64,000 nucleotides of DNA from Streptomyces sp. AM 2-1-1. Lineage in GTDB: Bacteria > Actinomycetota > Actinomycetes > Streptomycetales > Streptomycetaceae. The position numbers were made by a program, and so were the translations under genes. This document shows positions 26,839 to 36,448 of the stretch, one piece after another; position 1 is the stretch's first letter, and each line of letters opens with the position of its first letter. The DNA lies in contig NZ_CP119147.1 in assembly GCF_029167645.1 (NCBI RefSeq), positions 3,862,501 to 3,926,500 on the forward strand, read 5' to 3'. Under the pieces are notes generated by a model. The model ran no database searches. It saw only the letters and a program-made list of their open reading frames with translations, and was not told the origin of the DNA.

Positions 26839-27615
26839 CTATCCGAAGCGGCCCGAGATGTAGTCCTCGGTGGCCTGGACCGACGGGTTGGAGAAGATCC
26901 GTTCCGTCTCGTCTATCTCGATGAGGCGGCCCGGCATGCCGACCGCGGAGAGGTTGAAGAAGGCCGTGCGGTCGGAGACGCGCGCCGCCTGCTGCATGTT
27001 GTGCGTCACGATGACGATCGTGAAGCGCTCCTTCAACTCGCTGATCAGGTCCTCGACCGCGAGGGTCGAGATCGGGTCGAGCGCCGAGCAGGGCTCGTCC
27101 ATCAGCAGGACCTCGGGCTCGACCGCGATGGCGCGGGCGATGCAGAGCCGCTGCTGCTGGCCGCCGGAGAGGCCGGAGCCCGGCTTGTTCAGGCGGTCCT
27201 TGACCTCGTTCCAGAGGTTGGCGCCCTGGAGCGACTTCTCGACGACGTCGTTCAGCTCGTTCTTGCGGTACGTGCCGTTCAGCCGCAGGCCCGCCGCGAC
27301 GTTGTCGAAGATCGACATGGTCGGGAACGGGTTGGGGCGCTGGAAGACCATGCCGACCGTGCGGCGCACGGTGACCGGGTCGACGTTCGAGCCGTACAGG
27401 TTCTCGTCGTCGAGCATCACCTTGCCCTCGACGCGGCCCCCGGGGGTGACCTCGTGCATCCGGTTCAGGGTGCGCAGGAAGGTGGACTTGCCGCAGCCGG
27501 ACGGGCCGATGAAAGCGGTCACGGAGCGGGGTTCCACGGTCATCGAGATGTCCTCGATGGCCTTGTGGCTGCCGTAGTAGGCGGTGAGGCCGCTGATGTC
27601 GATGCGCTTGGCCAT
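26839..27615 (-). CDS. pstB: Phosphate ABC transporter ATPase PstB
   Basis: 258 residues. Walker [13 protein letters not shown] signature [14 protein letters not shown], Walker [14 protein letters not shown] and the switch His in [13 protein letters not shown] are all intact. N-terminus [15 protein letters not shown] matches other PstB proteins, so the ATG at 27615 is preferred over the GTG at 27624. Last gene of the pstSCAB operon; powers phosphate uptake through PstC/PstA. Confidence 0.97.
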   Translation of the reverse strand: MAKRIDISGLTAYYGSHKAIEDISMTVEPRSVTAFIGPSGCGKSTFLRTLNRMHEVTPGGRVEGKVMLDDENLYGSNVDPVTVRRTVGMVFQRPNPFPTMSIFDNVAAGLRLNGTYRKNELNDVVEKSLQGANLWNEVKDRLNKPGSGLSGGQQQRLCIARAIAVEPEVLLMDEPCSALDPISTLAVEDLISELKERFTIVIVTHNMQQAARVSDRTAFFNLSAVGMPGRLIEIDETERIFSNPSVQATEDYISGRFG

Positions 27616-27677
27616 CTGAATCACTGCTTCTTTCTGTTGGCCGCGTCAGCGGCCGGCCACGCGGCGGAGCCGCATAT

Positions 27678-28751
27678 TCAGTGCTGCGGGGCTTTCCAGC
27701 GGGCGATGCCGCGGGCCACCAGATTGAGGATCATGACGAAGGCGATCAGCACCAGAGCGGCGCCCCAGGCACGGTCGTACGACGCCTCGGAGCCGACCTT
27801 GTACTGCTCCCAGATGTAGAAGGGGAGCGACGACTGCGGACCTTCGAAGGGGTTCGTGTTGATCAGCTGGCTGCCGAAGACCAGCAGGATGATCGGCGCG
27901 GTCTCACCGGCGACACGGGCGATGGCGAGCATGACGCCCGTGGTGATGCCGCCGATCGCGGTCGGCAGGACCACCTTCAGGATGGTGCGCCACTTCGGGA
28001 TGCCGAGGGCGAGCGACGCCTCGCGCAGCTCGTTGGGGACGAGCTTGAGCATCTCCTCGGTGGAGCGGACCACGACCGGGATCATCAGGATCGTCAGGGC
28101 GAGCGCGCCCAGCATGCCGGAGGGCCCCAGGTCGGTCATGAGCATGATCGACAGGATGAAGAGGCCGGCGACGATGGAGGGGATGCCCGTCATCACGTCG
28201 ACGAAGAAGGTGACGGCCTTGGCGAGCGCGCCCTTGCCGTACTCCACCAGGTAGACGGCGGTCAGCAGGCCGATCGGGGCGGAGATGACGGTCGCGATGC
28301 CGACCTGCTCCAGGGTGCCGACCAGCGCGTGGTAGACGCCGCCGCCCGCCTCGGTGGAGAGCACCCCGGCCATCGAGTGGGAGAGGAAGTAGCCGTCGAG
28401 GACCTTCGCGCCCCGGCTCACCGTCGTCCAGATGAGGGAGGCGAGCGGGATGATCGCGAGGATGAAGCAGACCCAGACCACGCTGGTCGCGAGGCGGTCC
28501 TTCGCCTGGCGCTGGTTCTCCACCGCGGTGGTGGTGACGTAGGAGATCGCGAGGAAGAGCAGGGCGGAGATCAGGCCCCACTGCACGCGGCTGTCCAGGC
28601 CGGCCGCGGTGCCGATGCCGACACCGAGGACGATCGCGGCGACGGCGAACCCGAGCGGCGCCCAGCGCGGGAGGGCGCGGCGGCTGAGGTTGCCGGCGGA
28701 CGGGGGCGTGGGCGTCGGACGGTCCTGGACGCCGGTCGGTGCGTGGCTCAT
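27678..28751 (-). CDS. pstA: Phosphate ABC transporter permease PstA
   Basis: 357 residues. About 50 N-terminal residues are rich in Pro and Thr, then six membrane helices. The permease EAA loop is LREASLALGIPKWRTILKVV. The ATG at 28751 overlaps the pstC stop (ATGA). Forms the inner-membrane channel with PstC. 62 bases separate it from pstB. Confidence 0.96.
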   Translation of the reverse strand: MSHAPTGVQDRPTPTPPSAGNLSRRALPRWAPLGFAVAAIVLGVGIGTAAGLDSRVQWGLISALLFLAISYVTTTAVENQRQAKDRLATSVVWVCFILAIIPLASLIWTTVSRGAKVLDGYFLSHSMAGVLSTEAGGGVYHALVGTLEQVGIATVISAPIGLLTAVYLVEYGKGALAKAVTFFVDVMTGIPSIVAGLFILSIMLMTDLGPSGMLGALALTILMIPVVVRSTEEMLKLVPNELREASLALGIPKWRTILKVVLPTAIGGITTGVMLAIARVAGETAPIILLVFGSQLINTNPFEGPQSSLPFYIWEQYKVGSEASYDRAWGAALVLIAFVMILNLVARGIARWKAPQH

Positions 28752-29743
28752 GCGTTGGCCCCCGAGTACTCCTTGCGGCGGGCGATGATGAGCCGGGCCG
28801 CGCCGTTGACCAGCAGGGTGAGCACGAAGAGGACGAGACCGGAAGCGATCAGGGCGTCACGCCCGAGCTGGTTGGCCTCGTCGAACTTCGCGGCGATGTT
28901 CTGGGCGAAGGTGCCGCCGCCCGGGTTGAGCAGGTGGAACGAGATGAGGAAGCTCGGCGACAGGACGGTGGCGACGGCCATCGTCTCGCCGAGGGCGCGG
29001 CCGAGGCCGAGCATCGAGGCGGAGATCACGCCGGAGCGGCCGAAGGGCAGCACCGAGAGGCGGATGACCTCCCAGCGGGTGGCGCCGAGGGCCAGGGCGG
29101 CTTCCTCGTTCATCTTCGGGACCTGGAGGAAGACCTCGCGGCTGACGCTGGTCACGATCGGCAGGATCATGATCGCGAGCAGGATGCCGACGGTGAAGAG
29201 CGAGCGGGCGACGCCGACCTCGGTCTTCTCGAAGAGGTAGGTCCAGCCGAAGAACTGGTCGAGCCAGAGGTTGAGCCCCTCCAGGTTCGGGACCAGGACG
29301 AGGGCGCCCCAGATGCCGTAGACGATCGAGGGGACCGCGGCGAGCAGGTCGACGACGTAGGCGAGCGGCGCGGCCAGCTTGCGCGGCGCGTAGTGCGAGA
29401 TGAAGAGGGCGATGCCGACGGCGATCGGGACCGCGATGACCATCGCGACGATCGAGCTGACGACGGTGCCGAAGAGCAGGACCGCGATGCCGAAGACCGG
29501 CGGGTCGCCCGCCGGGTTCCAGTCGAAGGTGGTGAGGAAGTTGCCTTCGTCCTTCGAGACGGCGAGTACGGCGCGGTAGGTGAGGAACACGGCGATGGAC
29601 GCCATGATCACGAGCAGCAGGATGCCCGAACCCCGGGAGAGCCCCAGGAAGACTTTGTCGCCGGCGCGCCCGGTGGACTTCGCCGGAGGGACCTGACGGG
29701 CCGGCGGCGCCGGCGGACTGTCTATCGGTGTGGTGGAGGCCAT
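28748..29743 (-). CDS. pstC: Phosphate ABC transporter permease PstC
   Basis: 331 residues with six membrane helices and the EAA loop EEAALALGATRWEVIRLSVL. The N-terminal 30 residues are Pro-rich, as is usual in actinobacteria. Start at the ATG at 29743 (GGAAAG just upstream); the open frame extends much further upstream but only through the hairpin region. Overlaps pstA by four bases. Confidence 0.96.
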   Translation of the reverse strand: MASTTPIDSPPAPPARQVPPAKSTGRAGDKVFLGLSRGSGILLLVIMASIAVFLTYRAVLAVSKDEGNFLTTFDWNPAGDPPVFGIAVLLFGTVVSSIVAMVIAVPIAVGIALFISHYAPRKLAAPLAYVVDLLAAVPSIVYGIWGALVLVPNLEGLNLWLDQFFGWTYLFEKTEVGVARSLFTVGILLAIMILPIVTSVSREVFLQVPKMNEEAALALGATRWEVIRLSVLPFGRSGVISASMLGLGRALGETMAVATVLSPSFLISFHLLNPGGGTFAQNIAAKFDEANQLGRDALIASGLVLFVLTLLVNGAARLIIARRKEYSGANA

Positions 29744-29820
29744 GGTCTTTCCGGTCTGTGTGAGGGAGCGGGGCTCCCCTGGCGGCGGTGCACCGGATGG
29801 GATTGCGCGGCGGCCGGCGG

Positions 29821-29910
29821 CGGGCGCCCCGCGCGGGGCGCCCGCCGGACCGGGAGCCGGTCGTACGGGTCCGTGCGGCCCGGTCCGGCTGGGAGGACCG
29901 GACCGCACGG
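29821..29910 (-). promoter_or_regulatory. Two hairpins between pstS and pstC
   Basis: On the transcribed strand a long stem (29871-29886 with 29895-29910, 15 paired bases and one mismatch) comes first, then a second palindrome (29821-29844, CGGGCGCCCC, centre GCGC, GGGGCGCCCG). Neither has a T-run. Such hairpins after a binding-protein gene usually stabilise its mRNA or cause partial termination, giving far more PstS than permease. That role is inferred from position. Confidence 0.75.
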
Positions 29911-29934
29911 GGTTCCGCCGGAGCGGAGGTGTGG

Positions 29935-31080
29935 TTACGAGAGGGCGGCGATGGTCTCGCGGACCTTCGCGTTGATCTCGGCCGGGATCGGGGCGTAGCC
30001 GGCCTCGGTGAGGACCTTCTGGCCCGCGTCCGAAGCGGTGTAGGTCAGGAAGGACTTGACCGTCGGGAGGGTCTCGGCCTTGTTGCCGGTGTCGCAGACG
30101 ACCTCGTACGTGACCAGGACGATCGGGTAGGCGCCCTCGGCCTTGGTGGTGTAGTCGAGGTCGAGCGCCAGGTCCTTGCCGGTGCCCTTGATCTTGGCGG
30201 CGGCGATGGCGGTGGAGGCGTTCTCCGAGGAGGCCTTGACCGGGGCGGCCGCGCCGGTGTTGATGTCGACGGTGGAGATCGACTGCGAGGTGGCGTAGGA
30301 GAGCTCGAAGTAACCGATCGAGCCGTCGACCTGCTTCACCTGGGTGGCGACGCCTGAGGAGCCGCTCGCGGCCTGGCCACCGGGGGCCGGCCACTTCTTC
30401 TCGGGCTCGTACTTCCAGTTGTCACCGGCGGTGGCGGCGAGGTACTTGCCGAGGTTCTGCGTGGTGCCGGAGTCCTCGGAGCGGTGGAAGGGCTGGATCG
30501 CCTTGTCCGGCAGGTCGACGCCCGGGTTGAGCTTGGCGATGGCCTCGTCGTTCCACTTCTTGATCTTCGTGTCGAAGATCTTGGCGAGGGTGGGGGCGTC
30601 CAGCGTCAGGCTGTCGACACCTTCGAGGTGGAAGCCGATCGCGATCGGACCGCCGACCATCGGGAGGTTGATGCCCTGACCGGTCTTGCAGATCTTCTTC
30701 GAGTCGGCGACCTCTTCCGGCTTGAGCGCGGAGTCGGAGCCGGCGAAGCCGACGGAGCCCTGGTTGAAGGCGATGATGCCTTCGCCGGAGGAGGAGGACT
30801 TGTAGTTGACCTCGACGCCGGGACAGGCGGCCATGTAGTTCTTGACCCAGAGGTCGACGGCGTTCTTCTGCGCGCTGGAACCGGAAGCCAGCAGCTGGCC
30901 GGTCGCGCCGTCGCAGGAGATGTCCGAGGCGGCGGGGGCCGAGGCCGCGCTGCTGCTGCCGCCCGTCGTGTCGTTGCTGGTGTTGTCGTCCGAACCGCAC
31001 GCCGTGAGGACCAGGGCGCCGGAGACGGCGAGGGCACCGAGCGCGGTGGCACGAAGCCGGTTCTTGCGCTGAAGCTTCAC
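29935..31080 (-). CDS. pstS: Phosphate-binding lipoprotein PstS
   Basis: 381 residues. Lipoprotein signal ALAVSGALVLTAC, then the periplasmic phosphate-binding fold. Phosphate-contact motifs are visible: ASGSSAQKNA, KSSSSGEGIIAF, GFAGSDSAL, and HRSEDSGTTQNLGKYL. GTG start at 31080. First gene of the operon, preceded by a PHO box, so expression should rise sharply when phosphate is limiting through PhoR-PhoP. Confidence 0.97.
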   Translation of the reverse strand: MKLQRKNRLRATALGALAVSGALVLTACGSDDNTSNDTTGGSSSAASAPAASDISCDGATGQLLASGSSAQKNAVDLWVKNYMAACPGVEVNYKSSSSGEGIIAFNQGSVGFAGSDSALKPEEVADSKKICKTGQGINLPMVGGPIAIGFHLEGVDSLTLDAPTLAKIFDTKIKKWNDEAIAKLNPGVDLPDKAIQPFHRSEDSGTTQNLGKYLAATAGDNWKYEPEKKWPAPGGQAASGSSGVATQVKQVDGSIGYFELSYATSQSISTVDINTGAAAPVKASSENASTAIAAAKIKGTGKDLALDLDYTTKAEGAYPIVLVTYEVVCDTGNKAETLPTVKSFLTYTASDAGQKVLTEAGYAPIPAEINAKVRETIAALS

Positions 31081-31183
31081 TTTCGGGTGTTTCCTTCCAG
31101 AAGCCGCCGTGGTCGGTACGTTCTACGACGGCGTGCGATGAGGAGTGGTGGGTTGGCTGAGCGCCTCGCACCGTGTACGTCCG

Positions 31184-31238
31184 AAATTAGGCAGAACAGG
31201 TGAAGCCGCCTACGGGGCGGAGTGAACGGAAGGTGAAC
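31184..31238 (-). promoter_or_regulatory. pstS promoter with PHO box
   Basis: On the minus strand, GTTCACC (31238-31232) and GTTCACT (31227-31221) are direct repeats 11 bases apart, the PhoP-binding unit of Streptomyces. A third unit in the same phase, CTTCACC (31205-31199), lies 22 bases further; the intervening unit (31216-31210) is degenerate. A -10-like TAATTT (31189-31184) follows. PhoP would bind at the -35 position and activate. Confidence 0.9.
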
Positions 31239-31285
31239 CGTGTCGGGCGGTGCGGGGTTGCCCGGGGCGTGCCGCACGCGACGGT

Positions 31286-31326
31286 ACGCCCCGCGGCCCC
31301 GACGGCCGGGTGGGGCCGCGGGGCGT
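31286..31326 (-). terminator. Hairpin after the ppk operon
   Basis: A perfect 15-bp stem (31286-31300 with 31312-31326), loop of 11 bases, no T-run. It follows the Nudix gene in its direction of transcription and separates the ppk operon from the pstS promoter region. Confidence 0.72.
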
Positions 31327-31408
31327 CGGGGCCCTGCGGGGCAGGGGCGCCGGTGGAGCGGCGGGCCGGGACGCGGGTCGCGTACCGCTCACGGGCCCGC
31401 TGTCCGGG

Positions 31409-31840
31409 TCAGGCGCCCGGGTCGGACACGGTCCGGGCGGCGCTGATCAGCGCGTCGAGGGGGACCCGGTCGGCGGGACGGGTCAGCCGGGCGCGTGCGG
31501 CGGCGGGGGAGAGCCAGGCGATGCGGTCGACCTCGTCGTTGGGCACGAACGAGCCGCCCGTGGCCGGGGCCTCCCAGTAGAGGACCTCCTTGGGGTGCCC
31601 GTTCACCTCGTACCGCAGGGTGGGCAGCGGGGTGCCGGGGGTGCAGTGGTGCCCGGTCTCCTCCAGTACCTCGCGGACCGCCGCGTCCCGTGCGTTCTCG
31701 CCGCGCTTCAGCTTGCCCTTGGGGTGCGACCAGTCGTCGTACCGCGGCCGGTGGACGAGGCACACCTCCAGCCCGCCGCCCTCGGGTGAGCGGCGCCAGA
31801 GCACGCAGCCGGCGGCGAGCACCGGCCCGGGGGCGCTCAT
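31409..31840 (-). CDS. Nudix hydrolase
   Basis: 143 residues. A complete Nudix box is present (GKLKRGE, then REVLEETGH: G-x5-E-x7-REU-x-EE-x-G-U). The N-terminus VLAAGCVLWRR with LEVCLVHRPRYDDWSHPKG is typical of the MutT/Ap4A-type subgroup often placed beside CHAD-domain proteins. It hydrolyses nucleoside diphosphates linked to another moiety, possibly a (di)nucleoside polyphosphate. Start overlaps the CHAD stop (ATGA), so it is the last gene of the ppk operon. Confidence 0.92.
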   Translation of the reverse strand: MSAPGPVLAAGCVLWRRSPEGGGLEVCLVHRPRYDDWSHPKGKLKRGENARDAAVREVLEETGHHCTPGTPLPTLRYEVNGHPKEVLYWEAPATGGSFVPNDEVDRIAWLSPAAARARLTRPADRVPLDALISAARTVSDPGA

Positions 31841-32859
31841 GGCGCCGCCACGGCCGGGGCGTAGGGCCAGGTCTCGCGGAAGACGCAGCGGGCGGCGTCC
31901 ACCTCGTGGCGCTGGTCGGCGTGGAGCACGCCCAGGGCGTACGCGGTGGCGGGGGCGATGCGCGGGGTGCGAGCCGCCGCCGAGGCGGCCGAGGCGGCCT
32001 CGGCGGCTTCCCGGTGCAGGTCGAGGGCGCGTTCCGGGCCGGTGAGGACCGGGTCGGGTCGGCCCGCGACCACTTCGCGGGCGTAGCGGTGCAGCCGGAG
32101 CAGCAGCCGGATCTGGTGCCAGTGCGCGTCGTGGGCCTCGTTGTAGACGTCGGCCGCGCCGGCGGCCGGCAGGACGTCGACCGCGCCGAGGAGGCGTTGC
32201 CGGGCGTGCTCGGCGGGGCCGTGGAGGGTCTCCGCGGCGGGGGCGCCGGCGTCGGGGGTCAGCGGTACCTCGGAGGCGAGCAGGGCGACGGAGTCGGCGA
32301 CCGCGTGGAAGCGGGAGGAGCCGAGTGCCTGGAGGGCGGCCGAGTGGGCGCGGGTGCGGGCCAGGGTGAGCTGGCGTTCCAGCAGGGCTCCGGCGCGGGC
32401 GGCACCGACGTCCAGGGCGGCCCGGTCGGTGGCCGCGCCGCCGGTGGCGGGACCGGTCCCCGAGGCGCCGGCCTTGCCGGTGCGGGCGGCCGGGAGGTGG
32501 GCGCCGGAGAGCCGGTGGAGGGCTTCGAGCAGCCGCAGCAGCCGGGTGGAGCAGTCGTGCTCGCGCGCGAGGGTGCCGGAGAGCCAGGCGAGCTCGGCGC
32601 GGAGCTGGTCGGCCCAGCCGGGGTCGAGGAGCCCTCTGAACGTGTGCAGCGAGCCGCTGATGCGGCGGGCCGACCGGCGCAGTGCGCGGGCGGCCTCCTC
32701 CGCGCCCCGGGGGCCGGAGTCCGTGGGGGCACTCTGTTCGCGGTGCAGGCGCAGACTCCGCAGGAAGTCGGCCGCCTGGGCCCGCAGGTACGGCGCCAGG
32801 AGCGCCTCGGCGGTCAGTGCCGTGGCGGTACCGGGCATCTGCTGGTCAGGGCGTCGCAC
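31837..32859 (-). CDS. CHAD-domain protein
   Basis: 340 residues, helical, with the conserved His/Arg/Lys-rich pattern of CHAD proteins ([52 protein letters not shown]). CHAD domains bind polyphosphate and associate with polyP granules. The GTG at 32859 has a GGAGG seven bases upstream, which makes it the best start; it lies inside the last codons of ppk (14-base overlap). Operon ppk-CHAD-Nudix suggests a polyphosphate-binding or storage function. Confidence 0.88.
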   Translation of the reverse strand: MRRPDQQMPGTATALTAEALLAPYLRAQAADFLRSLRLHREQSAPTDSGPRGAEEAARALRRSARRISGSLHTFRGLLDPGWADQLRAELAWLSGTLAREHDCSTRLLRLLEALHRLSGAHLPAARTGKAGASGTGPATGGAATDRAALDVGAARAGALLERQLTLARTRAHSAALQALGSSRFHAVADSVALLASEVPLTPDAGAPAAETLHGPAEHARQRLLGAVDVLPAAGAADVYNEAHDAHWHQIRLLLRLHRYAREVVAGRPDPVLTGPERALDLHREAAEAASAASAAARTPRIAPATAYALGVLHADQRHEVDAARCVFRETWPYAPAVAAP

Positions 32860-35116
32860 GCCTGCGCCTCCGTGCATCAATGAGCATTTCCTGTACGTGC
32901 CGCAGGGGCTGGCCGTCCGCGTCCGTGGAGTGGCGGGTCCACTCGCCGTCGGGGCCCAGGTGCCACGACGAGGTGGTGTCGGCCATGCCGGTCTCCAGGA
33001 GCCGGCTGAGTGCGGCCCGGTGGGCGGGGTCGGTGACCCGGACCAGTGCTTCGATCCGGCGGTCGAGGTTGCGGTGCATCATGTCGGCGCTGCCGAACCA
33101 GACCTCGGGCTCGCCCCCGTTGCCGAAGGAGAAGAGCCGGGAGTGTTCGAGGAAGCGGCCGAGTATCGACCGGACCCGGATGTTCTCGGAGAGGCCCGGG
33201 ACGCCGGGGCGGATCGCGCAGATGCCGCGGACCCAGATGTCGACGGGGACGCCCGCCTGCGAGGCCCGGTAGCAGGCGTCGATGATCGCTTCGTCGACCA
33301 TGGAGTTGACCTTGAAGCGGACGGAGGCGGGGCGTCCGGCGCGGTGGTGGGCGATCTCCTTGTTGACGCGGGCGACCAGCCCGTCGCGGAGCGACTTGGG
33401 GGCGACCAGCAGCCGGCGGTAGGTCTCGCGGCGGGAGTAGCCGGAGAGCCGGTTGAAGAGGTCGGAGAGGTCGGCGCCGACCTGGGGGTCCGCGGTGAGC
33501 AGGCCGATGTCCTCGTAGAGGCGGGCCGTCTTGGGGTGGTAGTTGCCGGTGCCGACGTGGGAGTAGCGGCGCAGGGTGTCGCCCTCCTGACGGACGACGA
33601 GCGACAGCTTGCAGTGGGTCTTCAGCCCGACGAGGCCGTAGACGACGTGGCAGCCGGCCTCTTCCAGCTTGCGGGCCCACTTGATGTTGGCCTGCTCGTC
33701 GAAGCGTGCCTTGATCTCGACGAGGACGAGGACCTGCTTGCCGGACTCGGCGGCGTCGATCAGGGCGTCGACTATGGGGGAGTCGCCGGAGGTGCGGTAG
33801 AGCGTCTGCTTGATCGCGAGGACGTCGGGGTCGCCCGCGGCCTGCTCCAGGAACGCCTGGACGGAGGTGGAGAAGGAGTCGTACGGGTGGTGGAGCAGCA
33901 CGTCCCGTTCGCGGAGCGCGGCGAAGACGTCCGGCGCGGAGGCGGACTCGACCTCGGCGAGGTCGCGGTGGGTGCCGGCGATGAACTTGGGGTACTTCAG
34001 CTCCTGCCGGTCCAGCGACGCTATGCCGAAGAGTCCGGTGAGGTCGAGCGGGCCGGGGAGCGGGTAGACCTCGGCGTCGGTGACCTTCAGCTCGCGGACG
34101 AGCAGGTCGAGGACGTACGGGTCGATGGACTCCTCGACCTCCAGGCGCACCGGCGGGCCGAAGCGGCGCCGCATGAGTTCCTTCTCCAGGGCCTGGAGGA
34201 GGTTCTCGGCGTCGTCCTCCTCGACCTCCAGGTCCTCGTTCCGGGTGACCCGGAACATGTGGTGGGCGAGCACCTCCATGCCGGGGAAGAGCTCTTCCAG
34301 GTGGGCGGCGATGACGTCCTCGATGGGGACGTGGCGCTGCGGGGACGCCTCCAGGAACCGGGTGAGCAGCGGCGGCACCTTGACCCGGGCGAAGTGGCGG
34401 TGGCCGCTGACCGGGTTGCGTACGACGACGGCGAGGTTGAGCGAGAGGCCGGAGATGTACGGGAAGGGGTGCGCCGGGTCGACCGCGAGCGGGGTGAGGA
34501 CGGGGAAGACGCGCTGGCGGAAGAAGGTGAAGAGGCGGGCCTGTTCCTTCTCCGTGAGGTCGGGCCAGCGGATCAGCTGGATGCCTTCGTCGGAGAGGGC
34601 CGGGGCGATGTCCTGCTGGTAGCAGGCGGCGTGCCGGGCCATGAGCTCGCGGGAGCGGGTCCAGATCTGTTCCAGCACCTCGCGGGGCTGGAGCCCGGAG
34701 GCGGAGCGGGTGGCGACGCCGGTGGCGATGCGGCGCTTGAGTCCGGCGACCCGGACCATGAAGAACTCGTCGAGGTTCGACGCGAAGATGGCGAGGAAGT
34801 TAGCCCGTTCGAGGAGGGGCGTCGTGGGGTCCTCGGCCAGTTCGAGAACGCGTTCGTTGAATGCGAGCCAGCTGCGTTCCCGGTCCAGGAAGCGGTCCGG
34901 GGGCAGGCCGCCGCCGTCCCGGCGCGGCTCGTAGGAGTCGGCGTCGGCGTCGAGGCCGGGGTCCAGGTCGGCGGAGGTGGAGAAGCCCGTCGCGCCCCGG
35001 GAACCGGAGGAGACCGCGGGCGGGCGGTGTGCGGCGAGCGAGCCGGCCGTCGGCTGGGCCGGCGGGGTCGACTGGGCGGGCTGGACCGGGACCTCGGCGC
35101 TGGGCTGCTGGCTCAT
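32846..35116 (-). CDS. ppk: Polyphosphate kinase Ppk1
   Basis: 756 residues. After 85 low-complexity residues the four PPK1 domains follow: N-terminal ([20 protein letters not shown]), head, and two phospholipase-D-like catalytic domains. The autophosphorylated His lies in [16 protein letters not shown]; the second conserved His motif is [14 protein letters not shown]. Makes polyphosphate from ATP, reversibly. The ATG at 35116 has GGAAG upstream; the frame stays open further 5' without homology. In Streptomyces ppk is under PhoP control, but no convincing PHO box is visible here. Confidence 0.97.
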   Translation of the reverse strand: MSQQPSAEVPVQPAQSTPPAQPTAGSLAAHRPPAVSSGSRGATGFSTSADLDPGLDADADSYEPRRDGGGLPPDRFLDRERSWLAFNERVLELAEDPTTPLLERANFLAIFASNLDEFFMVRVAGLKRRIATGVATRSASGLQPREVLEQIWTRSRELMARHAACYQQDIAPALSDEGIQLIRWPDLTEKEQARLFTFFRQRVFPVLTPLAVDPAHPFPYISGLSLNLAVVVRNPVSGHRHFARVKVPPLLTRFLEASPQRHVPIEDVIAAHLEELFPGMEVLAHHMFRVTRNEDLEVEEDDAENLLQALEKELMRRRFGPPVRLEVEESIDPYVLDLLVRELKVTDAEVYPLPGPLDLTGLFGIASLDRQELKYPKFIAGTHRDLAEVESASAPDVFAALRERDVLLHHPYDSFSTSVQAFLEQAAGDPDVLAIKQTLYRTSGDSPIVDALIDAAESGKQVLVLVEIKARFDEQANIKWARKLEEAGCHVVYGLVGLKTHCKLSLVVRQEGDTLRRYSHVGTGNYHPKTARLYEDIGLLTADPQVGADLSDLFNRLSGYSRRETYRRLLVAPKSLRDGLVARVNKEIAHHRAGRPASVRFKVNSMVDEAIIDACYRASQAGVPVDIWVRGICAIRPGVPGLSENIRVRSILGRFLEHSRLFSFGNGGEPEVWFGSADMMHRNLDRRIEALVRVTDPAHRAALSRLLETGMADTTSSWHLGPDGEWTRHSTDADGQPLRHVQEMLIDARRRRRATP

Positions 35117-35376
35117 GGACCCATTCTTCCCGCTGAATGGCCCTATGGGCGCGTCGGAGCCGGGAAAGATCGCGGAAGGTCCGGGAGGGCGCTGAGGCTT
35201 TCCGTTGCGGGGGGCGGGCACAGCTGGCTGCATTCCGTGAGCGTCGCAAGCGAGTCTGAATGGCTGGTAACGGCGACATGACATGCAGGGAGCGGTAGGG
35301 ACGCGGGGTGGGGACGTGCGGGGGCGCCCGCGGGCCGGTGAGCGCCCCTCCCGGGTGACCTGTGCGTACCGGCGCG

Positions 35377-35417
35377 CGTCCCGTCCGTGCTCTCCCCCGT
35401 GGAGCCCGGACGGGACG
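35377..35417 (-). terminator. Hairpin in the 318-bp region between ppk and the ABC permease
   Basis: CGTCCCGTCCG (35377-35387) pairs perfectly with CGGACGGGACG (35407-35417), loop of 19. It follows the ABC permease gene in its direction of transcription. The rest of 35117-35434, including the ppk promoter, holds no gene. Confidence 0.5.
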
Positions 35418-35434
35418 GCGGTGGTCGCGCCGGA

Positions 35435-36448
35435 TCAGGCGTGCGGGCGGCGCAGCAACCGGTACGCGGTGTACACGGCCAGGGCCGCGACGGCGAGCAG
35501 GACGCCGCTCTCGACGAGCTGGAGCGGCCAGCGGTGGGATTCCGGGTGGTAGTCCACGAAGCGGCCGGTGATGCCCAGCGCGTCCCGGCACGCCTCGCCG
35601 GCCCCGGAGTCGCCGACGCAGGTGCCGGCGGGCAGGCGCTCGCCGGTGGGGGTGAGGTAGCCGGTGTCCACCACCCACCGGTCCCGCTGGAAGCCGCCGG
35701 TCGAGGCGGTGGGATGGGTCGCCGTCACGACCGGCCAGAGGTGAGCGCGTACCGCGTCGAACCCGTACACCGCGATGCCCTGGGCGGCCAGCGCCGCGGC
35801 CATGGACCGGAGAGTGACGCGCAGCAGCAGTCCGGCGAGGGTGCCGACGGCCAGGGCGAAGAGCGCGTAGGCGAGGGGGAGCACCCCGGTCGCGCTGCGC
35901 AGCCCGTCGTACCAGCTGTCGGAGTACTCCTCCGCTCTTCCCGAGGCCCAGGCTCGCGCGGTCCCCAGGACGAGGGTCGCTGCCACGACCGCCGTCGCGG
36001 GGACGGCCAGCTTCGCGGTCAGCCAGCGGGCGGGCGACACGGACTGGGTCCACGCGAGGCGGTGGGTCCCGCTCTCCAGTTCCCGTCCGATCGCGGGGCC
36101 CGCCATGAACGCCCCGTACACGGCGGGCAGGAGCGTCAGCATCAGGGCGGCGCAGCGCTGTGCGCGGTAGAGGAGGAACTGGCTGTCCATGTGGTCACGG
36201 ACGGTCTGCGCGCAGGTGAGGGTCGGGGTCGTGTCACCCGTCGGGCAGCCGGCGCGGGAGAAGACGTCGGCGTCGTGGCCGACCCACAGCGTCACGGCCA
36301 CCAGCCCGGCGACGGCGAGGACGGTGAGGAGGGCCAGCAGGTGGAACGGGCGCCGGTGCTGACGGAAGACTGCCCGCGCGGGACCGCGCAGGCCCGGTGA
36401 GGTGGCTGGGGCGGCGGTTGCGGGTCGGGGCGGGGCGAGGGTGCTCAT
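35435..36448 (-). CDS. ABC transporter permease
   Basis: 337 residues with six membrane helices. The first follows an N-terminal cytoplasmic segment (FHLLALLTVLAVAGLVAVTLW). The segment MAGPAIGRELESGTHRLAWTQ is typical of the permeases of YtrA-regulated transporters. A large extracellular loop has three or four Cys (CPTG, LTCAQ, GTCVGD, EACRD) that could form disulfides. Start overlaps the ATPase stop. Substrate unknown; such systems often act in envelope stress or antimicrobial peptide resistance. Confidence 0.88.
   Translation of the reverse strand: MSTLAPPRPATAAPATSPGLRGPARAVFRQHRRPFHLLALLTVLAVAGLVAVTLWVGHDADVFSRAGCPTGDTTPTLTCAQTVRDHMDSQFLLYRAQRCAALMLTLLPAVYGAFMAGPAIGRELESGTHRLAWTQSVSPARWLTAKLAVPATAVVAATLVLGTARAWASGRAEEYSDSWYDGLRSATGVLPLAYALFALAVGTLAGLLLRVTLRSMAAALAAQGIAVYGFDAVRAHLWPVVTATHPTASTGGFQRDRWVVDTGYLTPTGERLPAGTCVGDSGAGEACRDALGITGRFVDYHPESHRWPLQLVESGVLLAVAALAVYTAYRLLRRPHA

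Noticed and set aside
32354..35281. A 975-codon plus-strand frame opposite ppk
   Set aside because: Composition is Asp/Val/Gly/Arg-rich, the mirror of ppk codons. ppk has all PPK1 motifs.
35117..35290. PHO box before ppk
   Set aside because: Only weak, scattered TTCA-like words are present, with no pair of GTTCACC-like units at 11-base spacing.
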